A DNA stretch of 64,000 nucleotides from Trebouxia sp. TZW2008 (taxonomy: Eukaryota > Chlorophyta > Trebouxiophyceae > Trebouxiales > Trebouxiaceae), in the NCBI GenBank assembly GCA_002118135.1, contig BDIU01000103.1, forward strand, positions 248,001 to 312,000, written 5' to 3'. The position numbers were made by a program, and so were the translations under genes. Positions 54,864 to 64,000 of the stretch are shown here, in pieces. The notes under the pieces were generated by a model. It made no database searches and was not told the DNA's origin. It saw only the letters and a list, made by a program, of their open reading frames with translations. Positions within the stretch are counted from its first letter, which is position 1, and the number at the start of each line of letters is the position of its first letter.

Positions 54864-55133
54864 TTGCAGAGGAGCTGTCTCCTGCAAATGAGCTTTCCTT
54901 CTCAGGAAAGGGCAGAATTACGAGAGCTGTTGCGACACAAACTCAATGGTAAAGTGGACGGCTTCCAAGACACCGATTTGAACGCTATGCTGAAGAAAGG
55001 TTTGAGCACGGAAAGCAGGCTTGCAGTAACAAGCTGGGCAGAACTCGCTGAGGTGGCACTGCTTACCCGTGTGCTTTTCCGAGCTCTGGTTGAAGCTTAC
55101 AACAAGAATGCTTTGGATGAGCCAAGTCTGTAG
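54864..55133 (+). CDS. Small ORF or terminal exon, unknown
   Basis: This open segment reads 'RAELRELLRHKLNGKVDGFQ', 'DTDLNAMLKKGL' and 'ELAEVALLTRVLFRALVEAY' before a TAG. It is helical and charged like a real protein. An acceptor-like CTTCTCAG before 'GAAAGGGC' suggests the last exon of a plus-strand gene, although ATG 54864 or 54891 could also start it. Family unknown. Confidence 0.4.
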   Translation: MQRSCLLQMSFPSQERAELRELLRHKLNGKVDGFQDTDLNAMLKKGLSTESRLAVTSWAELAEVALLTRVLFRALVEAYNKNALDEPSL

Positions 55134-55511
55134 CCTGCTGGGCTGTGCTGTCAAGATTGCGCTGCCCTCTGTTACGTCTGTCCCAGCACGGGCTGCGCAG
55201 TAAATATGCATCTGCATTAGCCTTTTGTGCTCCAATTATGTTGTATCTGCAGGCAGTCCAGAGAAGCAGCTGGCTTTGGGCAACTGGAGCTCAAGTTTCG
55301 TGCTGTCATGTTTGGCATTGTGAGTGAGCATGCACAAGGTTTGTGAGCTTGTGACAAGTATGTTGTGCTGACAGGCAGCTTCGACATGGGTGAATTGATA
55401 TTAGCAGCAAACCAGATTGCTGACGGTCAAGAGGCATGTTCGCTTGTGCTCCCGAGTGTTTGCTGCTCATTGCTACCTTGTTTGGCATTCCACAGCTGAG
55501 ATGCTACGCAG

Positions 55512-56078
55512 GGTAGCAGCAGGTTCCGCGGTGTCAGCAAGGGCTGGAGCCCAACCAGGAAGAGGTGGCGGGCACGCATACATTGGCTGGGCAAGGTACC
55601 CCGACGAGGCTCTATGTCAATACCTGTCTTGCAAGCAGAACAAAGTGGTCTCTAGGATCTCAGTGCTCAAGTAAAGATCTTTGATGATACATCATGGTGC
55701 AATCTGCTGTAGGCTGTGCACCTGGGGTGGTTTGCCACACAAGAAGAGGCTGCAGAGATGTACGACAGAGCAGCCATTTGTGTACGCGGGTCTGAAGCTA
55801 TCCTCAACAACCGCAGAAGCCAGTATGACGATGATGGCCTGCCCAAATTGTCATTGAGTCACAGAGATGAGCTGACCGCTGTGCTAGCCAGGTTCAAAGA
55901 TGAGGACAGTCTTCACAGTTACTGCGCCCAACTGAATGTATCAGCACAATCATCTGCAGCTAGTACCATACATTCTGTACAGCATCTTGCACGCAACAGC
56001 TTACTTGACAACCACTCAGCAACTTACTCGCAAATCTTGCCTTGTACAGGTCTTTGGGAGAAGGATATTTTCGGCTAG
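55512..56078 (+). CDS. AP2/ERF-domain protein (5' end not located)
   Basis: Two exons (55512-55595 and from 55713) join in phase to make one AP2 DNA-binding domain. The first exon gives 'SSRFRGVSKGWSPTRKRWRA' and 'RIHWLGK'; the second gives 'AVHLGWFATQEEAAEMYDRA' and 'AICVRG'. This is the YRG-to-RAYD layout of the AP2 fold. A 'KLSLSHRDELTAVLARF' region follows. The frame runs to a stop at 56078, but a donor at 56050 is possible, so the 3' end is uncertain. No start exon was found. AP2 proteins are transcription factors in plants and algae. Confidence 0.75.
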
Positions 56079-56799
56079 CAGGCAATGCAGCATCAGCAGC
56101 AGTATGATATCTGGCCTTGTGCACGCCTGTAGTGCAGAGTTTGAGGGCATTGGCAACCAAGGACTTTTCATCATTTCCTTCTCAGCTTAAAAGCCAACTT
56201 CAATCTAGACGTTTGGTGACTACAAGATGGTTGCTCAGCAGGGACCACAACAGTCTCTTTCCTAAAAATTGCCTTCTCAGCCCTGTCCAGTCGACCTCAT
56301 AGCACACTAGGCTGAGTGCATGTTCAGTGATAGGGTTTGCAATTGACCTGTTACAGCTCAGATGCAATGACTTTAGCTCCAAATACACCGTGACAGATCA
56401 TCATCATGTTGCAGTACAGACATGCCATGCCCTGACCATATGTGGCATATATGAATTCTGCATGGCTGTAAGATGAGCTGTTGCATGTGGATATACTGCA
56501 TCACAAGGCTAGGAAGCGCCATGGCAAGTGAATTAGCAGTAAGCAGCTAGAGTATACATCAGTTTAGGTGCTTCATATCATATCATATCTGAGGTCCGTT
56601 CTGAACATTCGATTTCCTTCTGATCACTGTGCAGTCAATTTCTGCCAGCTTCGTCAGCTACACAATTCTGCAATGCTGCACTTCTGAACGCTGTAAACAC
56701 TCTGGGCCAATTTTGACGCTTCAGATTCACAGCTTTCACGATTGTGAGCTTGACCGACGAACAGACGGCCGCATCAGCGAGCAAGGACGAGCAGGCATC
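56079..56799. other. Intergenic, no gene seen
   Basis: This lies between the AP2 gene and the next plus-strand gene. It includes a TCATATCATATC short repeat near 56575-56590. No coding segment is recognised. Confidence 0.45.
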
Positions 56800-58470
56800 A
56801 TGGCTTTCAGCCTTGTGCGTCAGGTCAGCTTAAATTGCAGTGTCGCTGTGTCGCCTTCTGTCGACAGCGCCACTTTGTGATTGACAATTGATCTGGCTTG
56901 CAGTTGCTGGACCGGCTCTCGGTCAAGGCCATCTTCAATCGCTTAGACAAGCGGAAGCTACAAAACGAGCTGGATACACACAGGCTATTTCTGGTGACAT
57001 CGCACCATGAAAGGATACTGTCAGGTCAGCTAGTCAACTTGAAATTCAAGCCTGCAACAAGCACCCACTGTAGTTTCGGCTTGTAGGGAAGACAATCGGA
57101 GAGACCTACGTGTCAGACCTTGCGGCAGAGGCAGAACGTCTAGGGCATGAGGTACAACGAAGAAGCAGAATCTGCCTTACCACTGTGGTCAAGGACAACA
57201 GCTAAGCAGTCGTACAGTGTCTGACAATATTTGTGTGGTGCAGGGCATGAGGTCTGTGGTTGCTGCGTCACTCCAGCAGCAGTTTGCGTCAACCAGCACA
57301 ATGTTGCATAACATTTTATCCCAGGCTTCAGACCCTATGCCAGCTGCAAAGCATGCTATCTCGGTGAGCACCAGCATGTGCAATTTGGCATCATGTGTTT
57401 CAGCCAATTGACAGCATGCATAACATAACATTGCCACCATAGGCTTCTCACGCGCTGACTTGTTGTAAAATCTACCGTCACTGGTCAGAGTGTTGCATTG
57501 TCCAATTGCTGAGTGCTGCACATGCATCATTGCACGTGTCAAGCATGCGCGGCATGTTGGTGCAGACAAAACCAGACAGCACAGGTCTACGGCCTTGCGC
57601 TTGTGTGTCAAGACATTATGCACAGTGTGGATGCTGCTGTTTCAGGCAGACACACAGCAGAAACGACATGCTGATGCCCCAAGCAGACAGCGGCCAAGAG
57701 GGCTAGCAGCAGCAATGGGCGTTGCAGATTTCCGCTCAAGTCTCCCTTCAACTACAAGCACATCAACCGCAGCAAGCCCATCCCAGTCTCCATCCTCTTC
57801 TGCTTCATCCCGCTCCTCAAATGCATCATCAGAGGTTGTCACTTCCTTCTACAATGACCGAAGCCATTTGAAGGAAGTCAGCAGCTCAGCTTCTGATGTA
57901 AGCAGCAATGGCATGGACAGCACAACAAGTGACAGTCAGAACAGCAGCACAAGTCATGGCAACAGTGGAGTGGACAGCAGCAGCAGCTTGCCCAGCAGTA
58001 GCAGCAGTTTTGACAACAGTGCCGAGCTCAGTGACAACAGCAGCCTGCCTAGCAGCAGCAGCAGCAGCAGGCTTGCAGGCAGTAGCACAGACAGTGACAG
58101 CAACAGCAACATTCCCAGTGGTAGCAGTAGCCTAACAAGCGGCAGCAGTATCAATGACAACAGCAATGATCTCAGCAGCAGCAGCAGCGGCAGGCTTGCA
58201 GGCAGTAGCACTGTGAGTGACAACAACAGCAACAGTAGCAGTAGCCTGCCGAACAGCAGCAGTATCAGTGACAGCGACAGCAGCAGCCTCATGGGCAGCA
58301 GCACTAGCAGTGACAACAATGACGGCAGTGCAAGACACAAAGTGAGGACCATTAGGAATGGCCTCTCTATGGCAGAGCTGTCAGCTGCTCTACAGAAGCA
58401 GGATGGCTTCAGTCTGGATGTGAGACGGTCAAGTGAGCATGCTGTTGACCCTCCGACTTACAATCCTTGA
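56800..58470 (+). CDS. Unknown protein with long Ser-rich C-terminal tract
   Basis: Five exons (56800-56823, 56904-57024, 57087-57151, 57244-57363, 57646-58470) join in phase into 384 aa. The first about 110 residues are helical and charged ('LLDRLSVKAIFNRLDKRKLQ', 'ETYVSDLAAEAERLGHEGMR') and may form a coiled coil. From about residue 140 to 340 the protein is mostly Ser with Asn, Asp, Thr and Gly, encoded by AGC/AGT/CAG-type repeats. It ends with 'VRTIRNGLSMAELSAALQK'. I do not recognise the family. The Ser-rich part is probably disordered. Confidence 0.68.
57745..58330 (+). repeat. AGC/AGT-rich low-complexity Ser tract
   Basis: This tract has imperfect units such as 'CAGGCTTGCAGGCAGTAGCA', 'GACAGTGACAGCAACAGC' and 'GGCAGCAGTATCAATGACAA', with (AGC)n runs. 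Two internal copies of 'AGGCTTGCAGGCAGTAGCAC' at about 58070 and 58192 suggest slippage and a larger unit of about 120 bp. The frame stays open across all units. Confidence 0.8.
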
Positions 58471-58795
58471 CAAGGATCACGCTCACAATGAACTTTGTTG
58501 CCAATGAGTTCGATGACTTGCAGTGCGTTGTGATAGTATTGTTGTTGGCTGAGTTGCAGTTCTGCGTGTATGGGCACTGGTGCCACATTGCTGAAACATT
58601 GCTGATGTGCAGGCAATTCATAGCAACAGTGTTCTGTTTGCTTGTTAGCAATGGCCTGATGCACTGCTCAATCTCCACTGCCAAGCCTTGATCAGCGGTC
58701 ATTGTGATTTAGCTGTCTTAGATCTGGTAATTGCGCTCACAACATACTGTCATGCTCTCGACACGTGTCATGACTCATGTTGTGACTGCATTCAG

Positions 58796-60726
58796 GTATC
58801 AGTCATCCAGATGCTGGGGATGGGCTTTGGCTGCAGGGCAGGGCTGCTGTTGGTGCCCTTGTGGCCTTGTATCCTGGGCTTGTGTATGAGCCAATGCATT
58901 ACAGGTCAGTAGCATCACAGCATAACTCCCACTAGCATATGAGCATGACTAGTCAATTCCTGCCAAAAAAAAGCTGTTACGGAAAGATATAAGGAAAGAG
59001 GAGAAATGAGAGAGAATAAACCAAAAAGGGACAATTTTCATGAAAAACATTGCGCCCTTGTCTAAAAGCTAGCCTGGATGTAACAAGATGCCTTGCTGAT
59101 TATTATCATCCTGCTACTATTGAATTTGATCGGTGCACATTGCCTCACCAAAGTGGGTGTCGTCTGGGTGAGATCTGAAGCGTAATGTCAAAGTCAGCAC
59201 ACGTGGCAAGCCCTCAATTTCACTTGAGCATGGCAGCATCTGCAATGCAAGTCTTGCCTCAGCTAGAGCATATGCATATTTCTGCATAGGATGACAATCT
59301 TCTGGACTGAAGTTGCTTGTTGTGCTCAAGGAAGATTTCCGGCTATCCCAGAATAGATGCCAAGAATGATTACTTTCTGGCACGCTTTGATGGCGCACTC
59401 ATAGACGGCCAGTCTTGGGGAAGGGGCCGCACCACACTTAGCAGAAGTCCTCCCATTGACACAGATCCACACAGTAGTTATCACGCCATGATAGCACAGC
59501 TGCACCAGAAAGAGGTCAGACTTTGACTTTGAATGGCACACCAGTCAAATGAAGCGCTATGTTGTACACATACTTGAGGCAATGCAAGGCCATTGCTTGA
59601 ATGCTTGCATGATGAAAGGGGTCTCAAATGTCAAGCTGGATGCACCTGTAGCATGTGAAGTCGTCTCAACATCAGATGCCAATTGGCTTGAAATGTATTG
59701 CTTGCATGTGCAGAAGGGGTACTGCTAGTTGACAAGCGTATGTGCTGATCAGGCACTTTGCAAAGTTGTTTACAGCAGAAGCTGTTGCTGTCTTAGTCTT
59801 ACATCATGCAGGGCGCAGCACATGATTTAATGCAGCACGCTGACTATACTATTGACGTGTGTCTGTAACACATTCCTTAGTGCAAACTGGCAGTTGCATG
59901 TTGGCCCAAATAGACGATACGGTTGTGAAAGTCTTCAATCAACAAGCAGATATTGCCTGGTTACAGATGAGACATCCATTGGCGCTTGCTCACTTTGCCA
60001 ATCATCCACCAGCTGGCACACAACCAAATGTCATGGTAGCAGCATTTGACTTCGCCTCAGGTCAGCTACCCATAACACTTTTCTCTGATTAGCTGGCAAA
60101 AGCTGCTTGTCTAGTTCTGCTGCTAGCTTCTGCACCAGATGTTGTCGCACAGAGTGCTCCATATCATAAGTCTGGATCCAGAGCAGCCAGCTTAATTAAT
60201 GAGTACACCTGCGCTCAAAAAGACAGCAGCATGGGCAACCCCACTGTGCTCGAAATGCTGCCTCTGCCAAAGTTTTGCTTTGCATGTTGCATTCATCACA
60301 TGCCTGAAGAGAGATTGAGTTCACTTCAAGTCACATCAACTATCCCTGTAACAATGTTTGGAGCCCACTGTACGTTAACACATGCTCTTACTCTCATTGT
60401 CAATTGCATTAACGCATCACACCATTGAACACATGCCTGTATGGTGGTGAGAGTTGAGAGAGCGTGGGCTTCACAAGAGTGCCATGCTTGCAGGTAGAGA
60501 GCCCTGGCTACCAGCTTACATGCCTAACATCATGTACCAGGATCTCAAAGCTGCAAACTCTCAGGACGTTGAGCAAAGTAAGCTGATAAAGGGGCTGGCA
60601 TTGGTAGCCATTCAACCCATACACGATGAGGAGATCTACCTCAACTACAGACTGAACCCACAAGTGCAGAAGCCAGCCTGGTATGCTGCTGTGGATGCTG
60701 AAGAAGACAAAAGGCGCTGGTACTGA
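58796..60726 (+). CDS. SETD9: SET-domain protein, SETD9-like (5' end not located)
   Basis: Recognised exons are 58796-58904, 59331-59514, about 59880-60060 and 60494-60726. They give '[19 protein letters not shown]', '[20 protein letters not shown]', then the SET core '[20 protein letters not shown]' and '[17 protein letters not shown]', ending '[15 protein letters not shown]'. The NH-x-P and LNY motifs are those of SETD9-type methyltransferases. The first two and the last two joins are in phase; the junction into the third exon is not settled. The N-terminal exon was not found. The substrate is unknown. Confidence 0.75.
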
Positions 60727-61876
60727 TGGCAGCAAGCTTATTTCCTGCTCAGTGTTGGTGCGGCTCTCAATTGCAGCAAGCGAATTTGCTGTATAGTGTC
60801 CATGCCAGTGACAATGGCAGCAAACGCCTCCGTTGTGCAGTGTTGCTTCTGGTATTGGACACAGCAAGCGCGTTTGCTGTGCATAGTCAGCTGTGTTATT
60901 GCAGACTATGCCAATGCTGAGTTGCAGTCAGGTTTTGCTGGTGCAGCGTTTGTGATTTATTTGCAATAATGACCATGTACGTGTGCTGCTATGTAAGGAC
61001 AAAGCCCACGCAGACAGTATGCATTGCCTTGGTGCGCATGACTTCCAACACAACACGTTACTTCACAGTAGTCTCTGTATATCAACTGTATTTGTGCTGT
61101 TAGCAATGTGATGTGAACACAGCCTGCGAAGCGATGCTAGCATCACAACCCGGTTGTGACCGGTCCTCACTTAAGTTGACCACTGGTTCAATTAAACCTA
61201 CAAGTTAGTCAGTCTGAGATGGTATCGCACTGTGTGGATTCTGCTGACGCACGCAGATGCTTGAAGTGACAGTCTCGAGTTGTACGCCGGTGAGACAAAT
61301 GAGACTCGTCAGCAGGAAGAATGCAGTAGCACCCAACCATTTCACATGATGATCTGCTTTTAGCTTACATATCGAAGGTCAGCAATGTTGTGCTAGTCAT
61401 TTGTACATCAACAATCTCGTTGCAATTGTATAGCCAAGGCAGGACGTTCCAAAAAGCACTGCAGTACAATCAAGCGTTACACGTCAAACTCCAAGAAAGC
61501 TGCTGTACACCGTCTACTCTTTTCCACAATAGCTTTGCATACAGCTCGCCAAAGCTCGAGGCCGTCTATAACCTAGCAAGTTGCTGTCACCCCGCAAATT
61601 CTCGCCTCAGTGTAACTCATGGGGTAGCACGGTATCCAAGATACATAACGCCGCAAACATTCAATTATTGTAGGGTACCATAGCTCTTGAGAACCCAAGT
61701 TTCATTCGAATCGGCAAAATACACAAAATCAGAAGAGCTGCATCATGAGAAACAACATGATCTAGCTTCAGAACTGCATGGGACAAAATCAGCGCCAGCT
61801 TCATGCCCAAATCGACCATCTTTATTGTTTGTTATTTGCTTCCATTGTTTCTCATGTGCACCAAATGTTGGACATT
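60727..61876. other. Intergenic, no gene seen
   Basis: This lies between convergent genes. A 'GTAAGGACAAAGCCC' word near 60993 may be a decayed GTAAGGAC-family fragment. The open frame at 61390-61683 has no recognisable domain. Confidence 0.45.
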
Positions 61877-64000
61877 TCAAAGTCTGCCGCTGACATTTCC
61901 CACATTGGTGCGTGAGATCCTTACACCACCAGCAGGAGCTGCTGCATTAGCTGCCCTGTTAGGTGCACCATTAGGAGCACTGACTGGCACTGAGCCATTC
62001 ACACCATTGGCAACACCGTTGCTGTTGCTGATACCATAACCTCCGTTGACATTAGTCGTGCCATATCCACCCGCACTTGACACTCTGCTGCCGGCTGAGT
62101 CATAGGTTGAGTCAGTGGCACTGCTACCCCAAGTGGGGTCAGTGTTGACCACCCTGACGGGTTCACTGGTAGCACCAATCAGCCCCCCCTCGCCCTTCAG
62201 GACCCCCTGCATGGTGTCGAACACCTGCTTTGCGCTAGGGCGGCGGCTGACCTCCTTCTCTAGGCACTGCTGGATGAGTAGCTCAACTGCCTCTGGAGCT
62301 TCCTCTGGCACCTACACCAAAAATAGTGCATGCTTGTAAGGATCGTGCCACACTGTAAGCACTGCCACTGTTCATGCTGAGTGTGCTGTGAGCTTGATAT
62401 ACAGGATGACACAAGTACAGCACACATGTGCTGGTACGCGTAATCTTCTATTTATTAGTATTATTATTATTATTTTTACAAGTACATTGCTGAACTAATG
62501 CCACACCGAACTTACATGCTTGAATGACTACTGTCAAAACCCAGCACAAGCACACATCACCTCCACAACTGAGCTCTGCTGGTGACACTCAAGTCTGACC
62601 ATTCCATTTGGGTCATGTCAGTCAAGCTCAAAAGTATGCTCAACAGTTGCTTGACCGCCAACTTAATGCACCAGGCATACAGCAAAGGGATGGCAGAGCA
62701 GCAGCATGAAAGCAGGCAATGCATCCGCATTGCCACTGCTGCAGCACCGTTCCTTTGCTTCATGCCTCCAGTCAAGACGCGGCACTTGGCACGCGTTTTC
62801 AGTTTTCTGCCCACCAAACATCGCCTGGCACGAGGACATGAGCCAGCAAAACGCAGCATGGCAAGAAGAGCCAGCCTTTGGAAAATTTTACACAGCACAG
62901 CGCTGAGAAGCATGCAGCGATCAGCGTGAAGCATTCACCATGCAGCACCCTTGTGCAGCCATCCAATGTGCAGCACTCAGCGCACGTTGCTCTATATGCA
63001 GCGTCCAATGTACGTCAGTCCATGTGAAGCATCCAGCAGGCAACATTGAGCATGAGGCCTACCTTGACAGGGCGCATGCGACCACGCTGTGGCACATCTG
63101 ATGTGACAAGCTCCCACAGCAGCACTCCCAGACTGTAAATATCCGCCTGAAGCAAAGCAGTCAGAATTCATGAGCGCCAGTGATAAATACACGCACAGGC
63201 TGCAATCAATTCCGCTTGCTGCATGGCATGACGTCACTGCAACAGCTGCAAGCCAGGACACGATGCAAGGGTCATCTGGCATGCATGTAGGCACATGTGA
63301 GCCCATTCCAGGCACAAGAACGCTTAGCTGCATTGCAATCTTAGCGAAACAACAGCCATAAGGGACACACTTGTGAGGTAGCAAAACCCATGTGTGATAA
63401 GGCAAAAGCACACCTTGTCATCCCACTTCTCTCCCATCAACATCTCAGGTGCGGCGTAGGCAAAGGTTCCTGCTGGGTCGCCAGTGGCGGTGTTGCTCAG
63501 AGTGTGCTGCATGATTCTGGCCAAACCAACATCAGCAATCTTAGCAGTCCCTGCATGCCAAACAAAGATTCTCAGCTTTGAGCATGGGCGTTGTTGCTCA
63601 GAGTCCGCTGCACACTTCTGACCAGACCAACATCTGAATTCTGGCAGTACAGTCATGCACAATACAGGCCCACAGACACTGGCAGATGCATCACACATGC
63701 TTGCCCAAATCAATGCAGCCATGATGATGAGGCATACGTATCGAGTTTTGTCTCATGTAAATTGCATACGTAGTAGTACGACTAATCAGTGATTTGCGGG
63801 CAGGCCATACGCCATGTGATGCATGACAGCAGAACGGTCTGAAGTGAAAATGTATGCAGCAGTTGCAATACCACAAGAGATTACTGTTCAAATCAGAAGA
63901 GGAGAGGCATACCTGCATTCTGTGTCAGAAGCACATTCTTGGCCTTCAGGTCAGCGTGCACAACCTTATTGCTGTGCAAGAAGACCAGTCCGCGGATGAT
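61877..64000 (-). CDS. Protein kinase (TKL-like), 3' part; continues beyond the window
   Basis: Four exons are visible: 63913-64000 (incomplete), 63414-63550, 63063-63146 and 61877-62311. They encode 'GLVFLHSNKVVHADLKAKNV' (catalytic loop, catalytic Asp present, HAD instead of HRD), 'AKIADVGLAR' (DVG instead of DFG, the metal-binding Asp is kept), the 'GTFAYAAPEML' activation segment end, 'ADIYSLGVLLWELVTSDVPQ', and subdomain XI 'RRPSAKQVFDTM'. The exon order and phase agree. A Gly/Asn/Ser-rich tail of about 90 residues follows the kinase domain. Similar kinases are common in green algae. Substrates are unknown. The N-terminal lobe lies outside the window. Confidence 0.85.
63570..63650 (-). 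repeat. Partial copy of the kinase activation-loop exon
   Basis: 'GTTGTTGCTCAGAGTCCGCTGCACA.TTCTG.CCA.ACCAACATC' in the intron copies the exon part at about 63490-63540 ('TGTTGCTCAGAGTGTGCTGC'). It has decayed and lacks the ADVGL reading. Confidence 0.65.

Noticed and set aside
57954..58352. Minus-strand Leu-rich ORF resembling a membrane protein
   Set aside because: It is the antisense of the Ser codon repeats; Leu runs arise from reverse-complemented AGC/CAG units.
1..64000. tRNA or rRNA genes
   Set aside because: I looked for tRNA T-loop words and conserved rRNA segments and saw none; a covariance-model scan could still find a diverged tRNA.
1..64000. Autonomous transposon proteins (reverse transcriptase, integrase, transposase)
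   Set aside because: No catalytic motifs of these families were seen in any frame I read; only short non-coding repeats are present.

Overview
The window reads as nuclear DNA of a eukaryotic green alga (Chlorophyta; a trebouxiophyte-like lineage is my guess, not something the sequence proves). Genes are split by many introns with GT-AG and some GC-AG borders. The gene set is green-lineage: an AP2/ERF protein, a bZIP factor, an APUM23/NOP9-type Pumilio protein, a plastid-targeted protein and a TKL-type kinase. There are no operons, no ribosome-binding sites, and I saw no rRNA or tRNA genes.

Layout. 2.5-13.1 kb (-): an IGHMBP2/SMUBP-2-type SF1 helicase. 13.7-19.0 kb (+): a TDRD3/RMI1-type OB-fold protein, divergent from the helicase. 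19.7-24.7 kb (-): PCID2/THP1 (TREX-2 mRNA export). 25.5-32.4 kb (-): NOP9 (ribosome biogenesis). 35.1-35.6 kb (+): a small CxxC zinc protein. 36.1-37.4 kb (-): a small plastid-type protein, divergent from a bZIP factor at 38.3-39.4 kb (+). 41.8-42.5 kb (+): ribosomal protein S26 with most zinc-ligand cysteines replaced. 43.3-53.0 kb (-): a 14-exon RAMA-ARID chromatin protein. 54.9-56.1 kb (+): a small terminal exon and an AP2-domain gene. 56.8-58.5 kb (+): an unknown protein with a long Ser-rich tail. 58.8-60.7 kb (+): a SETD9-like SET protein. 61.9-64.0 kb (-): the 3' part of a protein kinase running off the window.

The most unusual feature is not a gene. In every long gene (helicase, TDRD3-like, PCID2, NOP9, ARID) the introns hold degraded tandem copies of the neighbouring exon, usually the exon edge plus its splice site, in 2 to 7 copies. 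I joined exons by hand. In the TDRD3-like gene (9 exons), PCID2 (9) and the ARID gene (14), one copy per exon gives a single continuous frame (484, 435 and 908 aa), so the other copies sit inside introns as exon 'echoes'. Compact genes (RPS26, bZIP, zinc protein, plastid-type protein) have none that I can see. A second recurrent element is a short 'GTAAGGAC' repeat, once as a foldback.

Functionally the window is rich in RNA and chromatin genes, but I see no evidence that the neighbours form one pathway. All exon borders are my manual calls from splice consensus, reading phase and family resemblance.
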